Source: a virus
Length of the DNA stretch: 64,000 bases
Reading direction: 5' to 3' (one strand)
Virus record (IMG/VR): IMGVR_UViG_3300046804_003510
Span: 1-64,000 of that record
The translations under genes were made by a program, and so were the position numbers. Shown piece after piece: positions 43,680-51,297 of this stretch. Position 1 is the stretch's first letter. Every line of letters begins with the position of its first letter. The notes beneath the pieces are model-generated. The model had not been told where the DNA came from and did no database searches. It saw nothing but the letters and a program-made list of their open reading frames with translations.

Positions 43680-45372
43680 GAATTTTTTAAGTTCAGGAAA
43701 CCAATTTACAGAAATTGAATTAAACAAAGTCAAGTCCACTCTGATTGTTGGTAGTAATGGTGCAGGCAAGAGCACTATGTTAGATGCTCTTACTTTTGTA
43801 CTGTTCAATAAACCATTCAGAAAGATTAGTAAATCACAATTAGTCAACACATCTAACGAAAAAGAATGTGTAGTTGAGATTGAATTTTCTATTGGAAAAA
43901 ATAATTGGAAAATTGTAAGAGGAATCAAACCAGCAATCTTTGAGATCTATAAAGGAAAAACTTTATTAGATCAGGCATCATCATCCACAGACCAGCAAAA
44001 GTGGTTGGAACAGAATGTACTTAAGTTAAATTATAAATCATTTACACAGATTGTAGTTCTGGGTTCTTCCAACTTTGTTCCTTTTATGCAACTTTCTTCT
44101 CAACATAGAAGAGAAGTTGTAGAAGATTTGTTGGACATTAAAGTATTTTCATCTATGAATGATGTGGCAAAAGTTAAAATTAAGGAGTTGAAAGATGATA
44201 TCAAAGAAACCAACTATAAGAAAGAAAATCGTGAAGATAAAATCCAATCTCAAAAAAGTTTTATTGAAGAGATTCAAAAAAGGAAAGGAAGGGATATCCA
44301 AAACAAAAAAATAAAAATACAAACTCTTGATGAGAGTGTAGATTTTTTAAATCAAGAAAATTTGAATTTGGAAAAAGAAGTTGAGGCTTGCAATATTACA
44401 TTAAAAGAATTAGCATTCTCAGAAGAGAAACTTAGGAAACTTGAGAAACTAAGTATCAAGATTGAACAAAAAATTAGTTCAATTATTGAAGAACATAAAT
44501 TCTTTAAGGGAAATAATATTTGCCCTACTTGCACACAAGAAATTAATGATGATTTTAGACTCAATAAAATTGAAGAGATTCAAACCAAAGCTAAAGAAAT
44601 TAAAGGAGGACAACAAGAACTTGAACAATCTATTGAACAAGAGAAAAAAATTCAAAAGCAATTCATCAAACTTAGTAAAGATGTATTGGAACTGAACAAT
44701 GGAATCACTCTTAACAATGTTAAAATTTCTCAATTTAGAAAGCAGATCAAAGAAATTGAATCAGAAATTCAAGACCTTACCTCAAAATCTCAAGATAGAG
44801 ATACTGAAAATGCAAAGCTAGAGTCTTTAAACCAATCATTAGAAAATCTTTTAAAAACTCTGTCTAGCAAAAAAGAAGAGTTATCTAACTACGAATTTAT
44901 TCATATGCTCCTCAAAGATGATGGAGCAAAAACCAAGATCATTCAAAAATATCTTCCAGTTATTAATCATAACTTGAACAAGTATCTGGATATGTTAGAT
45001 TTTTGCGTCAACTTTACTTTGGATGAAGAGTTTAATGAAAAGGCTTTGAATCCAATCTATGAAGATTTTTCTTATGAATCTTTTAGTGAAGGTGAAAAAA
45101 TGAGAATTGATCTTGCCATTCTTTTTACATGGAGAGAAGTTGCAAAGATTAAAAACTCCATTAATACTAATCTATTAATTTTGGATGAAGTCTTTGACAG
45201 TTCTTTGGATGATTATGGTACAGATTACTTTACTCGAATCATCAAGTATGTTATAGACAAATCTAATGTGTTTGTCATTTCACATAAGAAAGATGAATTG
45301 TTAGATAAGTTTGACTCTACAATTACCTTTGAAAAAAGAAAAGGATTCAGTGTGATGATTGACTCTTTTTAA
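43651..45372 (+). CDS. 46: Recombination endonuclease subunit gp46 (Rad50-like)
   Basis: A 573-residue SMC-type ATPase (T4 gp46 is 560). It has Walker A VGSNGAGKS (33-41), a long coiled coil, zinc-hook CPTC at 291-294, ABC signature SFSEGEK (477-483) and Walker B LLILDEVFD (508-516). It is the partner of gp47 in end resection. Start at ATG 43651 gives the usual MLIFKTLRYKNFLSSGNQFT, which overlaps the preceding gene by 29 bases. Confidence 0.96.
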   Translation: MLIFKTLRYKNFLSSGNQFTEIELNKVKSTLIVGSNGAGKSTMLDALTFVLFNKPFRKISKSQLVNTSNEKECVVEIEFSIGKNNWKIVRGIKPAIFEIYKGKTLLDQASSSTDQQKWLEQNVLKLNYKSFTQIVVLGSSNFVPFMQLSSQHRREVVEDLLDIKVFSSMNDVAKVKIKELKDDIKETNYKKENREDKIQSQKSFIEEIQKRKGRDIQNKKIKIQTLDESVDFLNQENLNLEKEVEACNITLKELAFSEEKLRKLEKLSIKIEQKISSIIEEHKFFKGNNICPTCTQEINDDFRLNKIEEIQTKAKEIKGGQQELEQSIEQEKKIQKQFIKLSKDVLELNNGITLNNVKISQFRKQIKEIESEIQDLTSKSQDRDTENAKLESLNQSLENLLKTLSSKKEELSNYEFIHMLLKDDGAKTKIIQKYLPVINHNLNKYLDMLDFCVNFTLDEEFNEKALNPIYEDFSYESFSEGEKMRIDLAILFTWREVAKIKNSINTNLLILDEVFDSSLDDYGTDYFTRIIKYVIDKSNVFVISHKKDELLDKFDSTITFEKRKGFSVMIDSF

Positions 45373-45387
45373 GAGTAGTGGTAACAT
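45359..45387 (+). promoter_or_regulatory. Weak sigma-70-like promoter before DUF3310/gp45
   Basis: TTGACT, a 17-base spacer and TAACAT (4 of 6 in the -10), at the end of gp46. An alternative -10 is TATATT near 45402. The 36-base gap before the next gene supports some signal here, but the match is weak. Confidence 0.3.
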
Positions 45388-45408
45388 TAGTAAGTAGTAC
45401 CCTATATT

Positions 45409-45726
45409 ATGTTTGAATTAAAACTTGATATGCCTGATAATAATCAAAATGGATTTTGGAAATATAATGAAGACAAAATCCTGAAACAATTAGAACAGTA
45501 CATTTCCAGCACTTACAGTCAACATTATGTTGATAGAACTGGTGGTGGTACAGAACAAACTTTGGATAAAATTAAACACAATCGTCGTGAAGGTTTTTGT
45601 GCTGGTAATGTAACCAAGTACATTGATCGTTATGATACAAAAGGAACTCCTCGTGCTGACCTTTTCAAAGTTCTCCATTATACTATTCTCCTTATTAACC
45701 ATCTTAATCTGGTTGAAAACAAATGA
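45409..45726 (+). CDS. DUF3310-like protein, 105 aa
   Basis: The core HYVDRTGGGTEQTLDKI, EGFCAGNVTKYIDRYDTKGT and RADLFKVLHYTILL is the DUF3310 pattern (HY...GxE.xD, F..GNxxKYxxRY..KG...DLxKxxxY), a family of small phage proteins sometimes labelled putative nucleotide kinase. The family's biochemical role is unproven. It sits directly before the sliding clamp gene, so a link with nucleotide supply or replication is plausible. Confidence 0.65.
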   Translation: MFELKLDMPDNNQNGFWKYNEDKILKQLEQYISSTYSQHYVDRTGGGTEQTLDKIKHNRREGFCAGNVTKYIDRYDTKGTPRADLFKVLHYTILLINHLNLVENK

Positions 45727-45740
45727 AACTAAAGGAACCT

Positions 45741-46406
45741 ATGAAACTTTCTGATAACACTGTTACAATCCTAAAAAACTTTTCTAATATCAATCAGTCT
45801 ATTCTGATTAAGAAAGGTTCTCAGATCAAAACTATTTCTGTACTAAGAAACATTTATTCTGTTGCAGATGTAGAGGAAGATTTTCCAAAAGATTTTGCTA
45901 TCTATGATTTGAATGAATTTCTAAATGGTTTGAATCTGCATCAAGACCCTGATCTTGACTTTACTAATGATTCATATCTTACTATTAAAGAAGGTAAGCG
46001 TAGGGTCAAATATTTCTATGCAGATCCAGAAGTAATTGTGTCTCCTCCAGATAAGGATATTGATCTTCCTTCAGAAGATGTGTGTTTTCAACTAGAACAC
46101 TCTCAACTGGACAAGTTGATCAAGGCAGCAGCAGTATATAAACTTCCTGATCTTTCTGCTGTAGGAGAAGCAGGAGTTATTCGTCTTGTTGTAAGAGATA
46201 AAAATAATGAAACTTCCAATGAATATTCAATTGTTGTTGGAGAAACAGATGAAACTTTTGCTCTCAACTTTAAGGTAGAGAATATCAAAATCATTCCAGG
46301 ATCATATGATGTGGTCATCTCCAAAAAACTTTCTGCAAGATTTGTAAACGAACGCTATAATCTCAAGTACTTTATTGCTCTTGAACCTGATTCTACATTT
46401 GAATGA
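45741..46406 (+). CDS. 45: Sliding clamp gp45
   Basis: A 221-residue protein (T4 gp45 is 228). I choose ATG 45741, which gives MKLSDNTVTILKNFSNINQS, aligned with MKLSKDTTALLKNFATINS of T4, and is preceded by AAAGGAACCT; an ATG at 45723 would add six residues. FAIYDLNEFLNGLNL, VGETDETFALNFKVENIKI and the end YFIALEPDSTFE match gp45. The trimeric ring tethers gp43 and, in T4, activates late transcription with gp33 and gp55. It overlaps the next gene by 4 bases. Confidence 0.93.
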   Translation: MKLSDNTVTILKNFSNINQSILIKKGSQIKTISVLRNIYSVADVEEDFPKDFAIYDLNEFLNGLNLHQDPDLDFTNDSYLTIKEGKRRVKYFYADPEVIVSPPDKDIDLPSEDVCFQLEHSQLDKLIKAAAVYKLPDLSAVGEAGVIRLVVRDKNNETSNEYSIVVGETDETFALNFKVENIKIIPGSYDVVISKKLSARFVNERYNLKYFIALEPDSTFE

Positions 46407-46915
46407 ATATCTTTGTAACTTCTCCCTGGCCTGCTGAAAGTGCTGTCTGCCTTCCTGACAAACATATTGTCAAGATGCCCTTGGAATGTTGTCAAATGCT
46501 TTCCATTGTGGCATCTGAAAAATGGGGTCATGGATATGGTCATCTTTATAAGTCTGATGGAGATCCATACAGAACTGAAAAGGGTGCGTTTCGTAATCAT
46601 CCCTGCACCAAATGGGCACTGGAAAGTATCCATAATGCCTATTGGTTAATTAAACATGGATTGAATCTGTGTGATGAATATGCTCTGAGGTATAATAAGT
46701 TTCATTCTTGTTACAAAACTCTTGTAGATGCATATTACCTATTTCCAAAAGGAAAGATTACAGAGGTGACTTCATTTGTTCGTGCTATGCCTGATGAGTA
46801 TAAACTTGACACAAGTATTGACACTTTTACTGCTTACAAGATGTATATTGCATCCAAACCTTGGGTAGCATCTAATTATCTTCGTATGCCTTCTAGAAAA
46901 CCTGATTGGATTTGA
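46403..46915 (+). CDS. Conserved protein of unknown function, 170 aa
   Basis: The product starts MNIFVTSPWPAESAVCLPDK and has HIVKMPLECCQMLS, a YRTEKGAFRNHPCTKWA segment, YALRYNKFH and an AMPDEYK near the C terminus. I recall similar phage and bacterial proteins that start MNIF and share the DKHxVKM and NHPxxxW blocks, without a proven function. Several His, Cys and Lys residues are clustered, so catalysis or metal binding is possible. It lies between the clamp and the clamp loader. Confidence 0.6.
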   Translation: MNIFVTSPWPAESAVCLPDKHIVKMPLECCQMLSIVASEKWGHGYGHLYKSDGDPYRTEKGAFRNHPCTKWALESIHNAYWLIKHGLNLCDEYALRYNKFHSCYKTLVDAYYLFPKGKITEVTSFVRAMPDEYKLDTSIDTFTAYKMYIASKPWVASNYLRMPSRKPDWI

Positions 46916-46917
46916 TT

Positions 46918-47862
46918 ATGAGTAGTGATTTTCTTTGGGTGGAAAAATATCGTCCAAAAGTAATTGAGGACTGTATTCTTCCTAATGATACTAAAAAAAC
47001 ATTTCAGGAGTTTGTAGAGAAAGGAGAAATCCCAAATCTTCTTCTTGCTGGACCTCCTGGAGTTGGAAAAACAACTGTAGCAAAAGCTTTATGTAATGAA
47101 TTAGGGGCAGATTATTATGTCATCAATGGATCAGATGAAGGACGTTTCCTGGATACTGTCAGGAACCAGGCAAAGAACTTTGCTTCGACCGTCTCACTTA
47201 CGGGATCTTCTAAGCACAAAGTCATTATCATCGATGAAGCTGATAACACAGGGAACGATGTACAACTCCTTCTACGGGCGAATATTGAGACATTTTATAA
47301 AAACTGTAGATTCATCTTCACCTGTAATTACAAAAACAAAATCATTGAACCCCTTCACTCAAGATGCGCAGTCATTGACTTCACAATCAAGGGGAAACAA
47401 AAATCCCAGTTGGCAGGATCCTTCTTCAAGCGTCTACAAAACATCTTGGATGAAGAAAGCATCAAATATGATCAAAAAATCATTGCAGAACTCATCAACA
47501 AACACTTCCCAGATTGGCGAAGAGTCCTCAACGAATGTCAAAAATATTCTTCAGGAGGACAAATTGATGCTGGGATTCTTGCTTCTCTCTCTGACATCTC
47601 TGTAAATGAACTCATCAAACATCTCAAAACAAAGAACTTCCCAGAGGTCAGGAAGTGGGTGGTCTCCAACTTGGACAACGATTCTCCTGTCATTCTTCGC
47701 AGGGTTTATGACTCCTGTTATGACGCTCTTGTTCCCGCCTCTATTCCTGCTGCCGTTCTTGTTATTGCTAAGTATCAATACCAATGTGCGTTCGTGGCTG
47801 ATCAGGAAATTAACCTCTTAGCAGCACTAACTGAAATTATGGTGGAGTGTAACTTTAAATGA
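46918..47862 (+). CDS. 44: Clamp loader large subunit gp44
   Basis: A 314-residue AAA+ ATPase (T4 gp44 is 319). I use ATG 46918 (MSSDFLWVEKYRPKVIEDCI); a TTG 12 bases upstream is a less likely start. It has Walker A GPPGVGKT (45-52), Walker B VIIIDEAD (102-109) and the SRC motif (148-150). It loads gp45 with gp62. From about 47155 the codons become C-ending (ATC, AAC, CTC) in contrast to neighbouring genes. Confidence 0.95.
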   Translation: MSSDFLWVEKYRPKVIEDCILPNDTKKTFQEFVEKGEIPNLLLAGPPGVGKTTVAKALCNELGADYYVINGSDEGRFLDTVRNQAKNFASTVSLTGSSKHKVIIIDEADNTGNDVQLLLRANIETFYKNCRFIFTCNYKNKIIEPLHSRCAVIDFTIKGKQKSQLAGSFFKRLQNILDEESIKYDQKIIAELINKHFPDWRRVLNECQKYSSGGQIDAGILASLSDISVNELIKHLKTKNFPEVRKWVVSNLDNDSPVILRRVYDSCYDALVPASIPAAVLVIAKYQYQCAFVADQEINLLAALTEIMVECNFK

Positions 47863-48002
47863 AATGTCAAGTACAACTTTATGTTGCTGGTACAGTATTC
47901 TATGAAACTGTAATTGCTAAAGATTATAAGGAAGCAAAGGAAGTTGCCCTTGCCCGTAATCCAAATGCTAAAGTAATAGCAGTTAATGTAGTATTCAAAT
48001 GA
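47859..48002 (+). CDS. Small conserved protein, 47 aa
   Basis: ATG at 47859 overlaps the gp44 stop (ATGA) and its own TGA overlaps the start of the methylase gene, so the three are coupled. The product starts MKCQVQLYVAGTVFYETVIA and continues KDYKEAKEVALARNPNAKVIAVNVVFK, a beta-alpha-beta pattern. Small proteins like this accompany gp44 in cyanophages. Function unknown. Confidence 0.65.
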   Translation: MKCQVQLYVAGTVFYETVIAKDYKEAKEVALARNPNAKVIAVNVVFK

Positions 48003-48835
48003 ACAAACTTAAGACTCCTTTAAGATATCCTGGAGGAAAATCCAGAGCAGTTCCTAAACTGTTCCAACATCTTCCTGATCTGAAAAATTATAATCAGTTT
48101 AGAGAACCATTTGTTGGTGGTGGTTCAGCAGCACTTGAAGTGACTAAAAGATATCCAGATATTTCTATTTGGGTTAATGATCTTTATGAACCTCTTGTGA
48201 ACTTCTGGCAACAACTCCAAATGTTTGGAGATGATCTCAAAGAAATGCTAATTGATAAAAAGTTGGTTCACCATACTCCCAAGTTTGCTAAGAATCTTTT
48301 TCTTGAGTGTAAGACTGATTTAAATGATTTAAATCAACCAGCACTATATCGTGCAGCAGCATTTTATATTGTTAATAAATGTTCTTTTAGTGGACTTACA
48401 GAAAGTTCCTCTTTTTCAGCACAAGCTTCAGAGAACAACTTCTCTATGAGAGGAATTGAAAGATTGCCAGAATATTCCAAACTAATTGCTAATTGGAAGA
48501 TTACTAATTACTCTTATGATTATATTTTAGAAGATCATAATCCAAAAGCATTTATCTATATGGATCCTCCATATGATATTAAAGACAATCTTTATGGAAA
48601 CAAAGGGTCTATGCACAAGTCATTTGATCATGATAAGTTTGCAGAAGATTGTAATAAGTATGAGTTTGATATGATGATTAGTTATAATTCAGATCAACTT
48701 GTAAAACAAAGATTTTCTCAGAGTTGGTGGAAGGCAATTGAGTTTGCTCATACCTACACTATGAGATCTGTTGGAGATTATATGAAAGACCAACATGAAC
48801 GAAAAGAATTAATTTTGATTAATTATGAGTTATGA
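47999..48835 (+). CDS. dam: Dam-type N6-adenine DNA methyltransferase (D12 class)
   Basis: A 278-residue alpha-class (D12) methylase. It has the N-terminal LRYPGGKSR, motif I EPFVGGGSAAL (about 36-46), a NKCSFSGLTE block and catalytic motif IV DPPY (189-192). The target sequence cannot be read; T4 Dam methylates GATC. It lies between clamp-loader genes 44 and 62, which are adjacent in T4. It overlaps gp62 by 11 bases. Roles could be protection from host restriction or marking phage DNA. Confidence 0.9.
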   Translation: MNKLKTPLRYPGGKSRAVPKLFQHLPDLKNYNQFREPFVGGGSAALEVTKRYPDISIWVNDLYEPLVNFWQQLQMFGDDLKEMLIDKKLVHHTPKFAKNLFLECKTDLNDLNQPALYRAAAFYIVNKCSFSGLTESSSFSAQASENNFSMRGIERLPEYSKLIANWKITNYSYDYILEDHNPKAFIYMDPPYDIKDNLYGNKGSMHKSFDHDKFAEDCNKYEFDMMISYNSDQLVKQRFSQSWWKAIEFAHTYTMRSVGDYMKDQHERKELILINYEL

Positions 48836-49211
48836 ATTGAATGATTGGTTAAGGTCAATTAATCAATCTAAAGTTAATATTATGGATGAAGATCCCTCTT
48901 CTACAAAGGACTATCCTCCTTATATTATTAATAGGTGTTTATCTGGAACTATTGATACTTTGATGTATGCTAATGAAATGAATAAGAATCATTCATTAGA
49001 TAAGAAGTTACAATATGACTTTTTTATAAATACTGTGAGAACAAGGAAAAGATATTCTCCTTGGATTAGACAAGAAAAGATCAAAGAACTTGAAGTAGTC
49101 AAATCTTACTATGGTTATAGTAATGAAAAGGCAAAACAGGCTTTGAAAATTCTTTCCAAAGAACAAATTACCTTTATTAAATCTAAACTTGAAACTGGAG
49201 GAAGAAAATGA
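48825..49211 (+). CDS. 62: Clamp loader small subunit gp62
   Basis: A 128-residue protein, shorter than the 187 of T4 but usual for marine relatives. The start is MSYELNDWLRSINQSKVNIM; conserved blocks are YIINRCLSGTIDTLMYANEM, KLQYDFFINTVRTRKRYSPWIRQ and a C-terminal helix. It forms the 4:1 loader with gp44. It overlaps the methylase by 11 bases and regA by 4 bases. Confidence 0.88.
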   Translation: MSYELNDWLRSINQSKVNIMDEDPSSTKDYPPYIINRCLSGTIDTLMYANEMNKNHSLDKKLQYDFFINTVRTRKRYSPWIRQEKIKELEVVKSYYGYSNEKAKQALKILSKEQITFIKSKLETGGRK

Positions 49212-49648
49212 GCGTCGTAAATGAACCAGAAGTGAAGTGGTCGCCAGACCAAATGGTAGAAGTAACCTTAAATGAACCAGATGATTTTCTGAAAGTTCGT
49301 GAAACTCTGACTAGAATTGGTGTTGCTTCTCGTAAAGAAAAGAAGTTATATCAATCTTGCCATATCCTCCATAAGCAAGGAAGATATTATTTGGTCCATT
49401 TCAAAGAACTGTTTGCTCTGGATGGCAAACATGCCAATTTGACAGTGAATGATGTTCAAAGAAGGAATAGAATCATTCAACTTCTTGCAGATTGGGGACT
49501 GATTACTATCAATAATGTCAGTAAGATTCAAGATCTTGCACCACTGAATCAAATCAAGGTTCTTTCATATAAAGATAAAGATGATTGGATTCTTGAGACC
49601 AAATATAATATTGGGTCTAAGAAAAAAAGAGTAGGGGAAACTGAATAA
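49208..49648 (+). CDS. regA: Translational repressor RegA
   Basis: A 146-residue protein (T4 RegA is 122). Features are MVEVTLNEPDDFLKVRETLT, RIGVASRKEKKLYQSCHILHKQGRYYLVHFKELFALDG and NRIIQLLADWGLI. RegA binds the start regions of early mRNAs such as those of 44 and 45 and blocks translation. It is followed by a strong terminator. Confidence 0.95.
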   Translation: MSVVNEPEVKWSPDQMVEVTLNEPDDFLKVRETLTRIGVASRKEKKLYQSCHILHKQGRYYLVHFKELFALDGKHANLTVNDVQRRNRIIQLLADWGLITINNVSKIQDLAPLNQIKVLSYKDKDDWILETKYNIGSKKKRVGETE

Positions 49649-49655
49649 TTTTGTA

Positions 49656-49678
49656 GGGGATTCAACATCCCCTTTTTT
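49656..49678 (+). terminator. Rho-independent terminator after regA
   Basis: The stem GGGGAT / ATCCCC (49656-49661 with 49667-49672), loop TCAAC, then T6. It ends the 45-to-regA transcription unit. Confidence 0.9.
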
Positions 49679-49689
49679 ATTGTTTGTTG

Positions 49690-49695
49690 TATAAT
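49690..49695 (+). promoter_or_regulatory. Possible -10 box for hsp20
   Basis: A perfect TATAAT directly after the regA terminator. No good -35 lies 16-18 bases upstream, because that region is the terminator stem, so it may need an activator. The hsp20 start is 60 bases further down. Confidence 0.35.
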
Positions 49696-49755
49696 TAATA
49701 ATGGATGCCTTATGGGTCCACAAAACACAAACTCGCTTTAAAAGGAGCTGCCATA

Positions 49756-50190
49756 ATGACTAACTTAACAAGATATACTGCGTCTGATCTTCCTACACTG
49801 ATGGATAAGATTACTCGTAATAGTATTGGAATGGATGAATATTTTGATAGACTATTTAATCTTCATGAAACCACAACAAACTATCCACCATACAATCTAG
49901 TTCAGGTAAATAATGTAGAATCTCGTTTAGAGATTGCTCTTGCAGGATTTAAAAAGGAGGAAGTAAATGTCTTCACAGAGTATGGAAAACTTTTTGTCGA
50001 AGGAGACAAATCCAGCACTGAACAGAATGGGACGTTTATCCACAAGGGTCTGGCTAGCAGAAGTTTCAAAAGAGCATGGACCCTCTCAGATGACACAGAA
50101 GTCAGAGAAGTCACCTTTGAAGACGGATTACTTGTCATTCGACTAGGAAAGATTGTTCCAGAACATCATGCTCGTAAAGATTATCTATAA
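49756..50190 (+). CDS. hsp20: Small heat shock protein Hsp20
   Basis: I use ATG 49756, which has the strong ribosome site AAAGGAGCTGCC, giving 144 aa; an ATG at 49705 in frame has none. The alpha-crystallin domain runs from about residue 47 (YNLVQVNNVESRLEIALAGF; KKEEVNVFTEYGKLFVEGD) to FEDGLLVIRLG, followed by a C-terminal tail. It is an ATP-independent chaperone common in cyanomyoviruses, perhaps helping virion assembly. Higher GC and C-ending codons than its neighbours suggest acquisition from a host. Confidence 0.92.
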   Translation: MTNLTRYTASDLPTLMDKITRNSIGMDEYFDRLFNLHETTTNYPPYNLVQVNNVESRLEIALAGFKKEEVNVFTEYGKLFVEGDKSSTEQNGTFIHKGLASRSFKRAWTLSDDTEVREVTFEDGLLVIRLGKIVPEHHARKDYL

Positions 50191-50193
50191 ATA
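50186..50193 (+). promoter_or_regulatory. Late promoter box upstream of terminator
   Basis: A perfect TATAAATA overlapping the hsp20 stop codon. A transcript from here would run into the terminator at 50214-50253, so this copy may be chance or give a short RNA. Confidence 0.35.
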
Positions 50194-50213
50194 TTTTTGA
50201 ATATCGTCGGCGT

Positions 50214-50253
50214 GGGGAAAGGATGACACAGACCATCCTCTTCCCCCCTTTTT
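50214..50253 (+). terminator. Rho-independent terminator after hsp20
   Basis: GGGGAA-a-GGATG pairs with CATCC-tc-TTCCCC around the loop ACACAGAC, followed by T5. The T-run merges into the next TATAAATA box. Confidence 0.85.
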
Positions 50254-50260
50254 ATAAATA
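50253..50260 (+). promoter_or_regulatory. Late promoter for the nucleotidyltransferase gene
   Basis: A perfect TATAAATA formed by the last T of the terminator run, 16 bases before ATG 50277. The short leader holds AAAAGGTGT as ribosome site. Confidence 0.7.
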
Positions 50261-50276
50261 TCAATAAAAGGTGTAG

Positions 50277-51002
50277 ATGAAAACATATAGGGGATTTTTT
50301 AAAGAATCCATATCGTTTCAAGTTCATGAACAATTAAATCCTACCTTTTGGGATGGTGAAATGATTCGTCCAAAAGTGAGATCACAACTTAAAAAAATTG
50401 CTGCTGCTTGGATTGATTATGTTGGAATAGAAAAAGGTTCAGTAGAAGATATTTTGCTTTTGGGTGGAAATGCTGGATATAACTATACAAAATATTCTGA
50501 TTTAGATTTACATGTAGTGATTGACAGAACTAGAACAGAATGTCCAGATTTGATGTCTGATTACTTTAAAGATAAGAAACAACTTTGGACTTTGACGCAT
50601 GATATTAAAATCTATGGACATTCTGTAGAACCATATGTAGAAGAAGCAGGAAAGAAGCGTAGAAAGAATCAAGGAGTATATTCAATTAAGAATAATAAAT
50701 GGTTAGTTTTTCCTGGAAAGTTTACTGGAGAAGTTGATAAGGACTTGATTAAAGAGAAAGTTTCTGATATGATGAGTAAGATTGACAGTGTAATCAAACA
50801 TGCTAACAATCCATCAGTATTAGAAAATCTTCTCAAAAAAATTAGAGATATGAGAAATGCTGGATTGGATAAATCTGGTGAATTTGCTTTTGAGAATCTT
50901 GTATTCAAGGAACTTAGAAACAAAGGTTACATTGATAAACTTGCTGATCACATTATAAAATTACAAGATAAGTCGTTAACTTTGGAAAATTATGTCTGTT
51001 AA
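50277..51002 (+). CDS. Pol-beta-type nucleotidyltransferase with capsid-targeting-like N terminus
   Basis: A 241-residue protein. The start MKTYRGFFKES is close to the T4 internal-protein targeting sequence. Residues 58-80 hold the nucleotidyltransferase core: ILLLGGNAGYNYTKYSDLDLHV, giving hGG and DLD (D75, D77), then HDIKIYGHSVEPYVEE as a candidate third acidic strand (E118). The C-terminal 90 residues are helical. The reaction would be transfer of a nucleotide to protein, RNA or a small molecule. A perfect late promoter and a terminator isolate it from the early genes around it. Head packaging and injection is inferred, not shown. Confidence 0.75.
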   Translation: MKTYRGFFKESISFQVHEQLNPTFWDGEMIRPKVRSQLKKIAAAWIDYVGIEKGSVEDILLLGGNAGYNYTKYSDLDLHVVIDRTRTECPDLMSDYFKDKKQLWTLTHDIKIYGHSVEPYVEEAGKKRRKNQGVYSIKNNKWLVFPGKFTGEVDKDLIKEKVSDMMSKIDSVIKHANNPSVLENLLKKIRDMRNAGLDKSGEFAFENLVFKELRNKGYIDKLADHIIKLQDKSLTLENYVC

Positions 51003-51297
51003 ACTTTTGATTCTTAAATCATATGAAGATGTGATTGCTGATGTCAAAGAAATGATTTCTGGGGATAAGGTAGTTGGATATGTCCTCGGAAATCCATATT
51101 TGGTAAGACTAGAGGATGAGACTGAAAAACTTCCTACAAGAGTTTCATTCTTTCCCTGGGCCCCTCTTTCTAAAGATAAAGCAATTCCAATTCCATGTGA
51201 TTGGGTAGTGTCTATTGTAGAACCTCTTGATGAGGTTAAAAATTCTTATTTGGAGCAATTGAATGGAAAATCTGAAAATCTTAATTCTGAAGAATGA
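50992..51297 (+). CDS. Sm-like small protein, 101 aa
   Basis: The start MSVKLLILKSYEDVIADVKE is followed by MISGDKVVGYVLGNPYLVRL, FFPWAPLSKDKAIPIPCDWVVSIVEP and a closing helix. The strand layout, with the GNP or ENP turn and final hVhhIVEP strand, resembles the 41398 and 51263 proteins and the Sm fold. It overlaps the nucleotidyltransferase gene by 11 bases. Confidence 0.6.
   Translation: MSVKLLILKSYEDVIADVKEMISGDKVVGYVLGNPYLVRLEDETEKLPTRVSFFPWAPLSKDKAIPIPCDWVVSIVEPLDEVKNSYLEQLNGKSENLNSEE

Noticed and set aside
50186-50193. First of two perfect TATAAATA boxes as the main late promoter of the nucleotidyltransferase
   Set aside because: A transcript from it would meet the terminator at 50214-50253 before reaching the gene, so the second box at 50253 is the better candidate.
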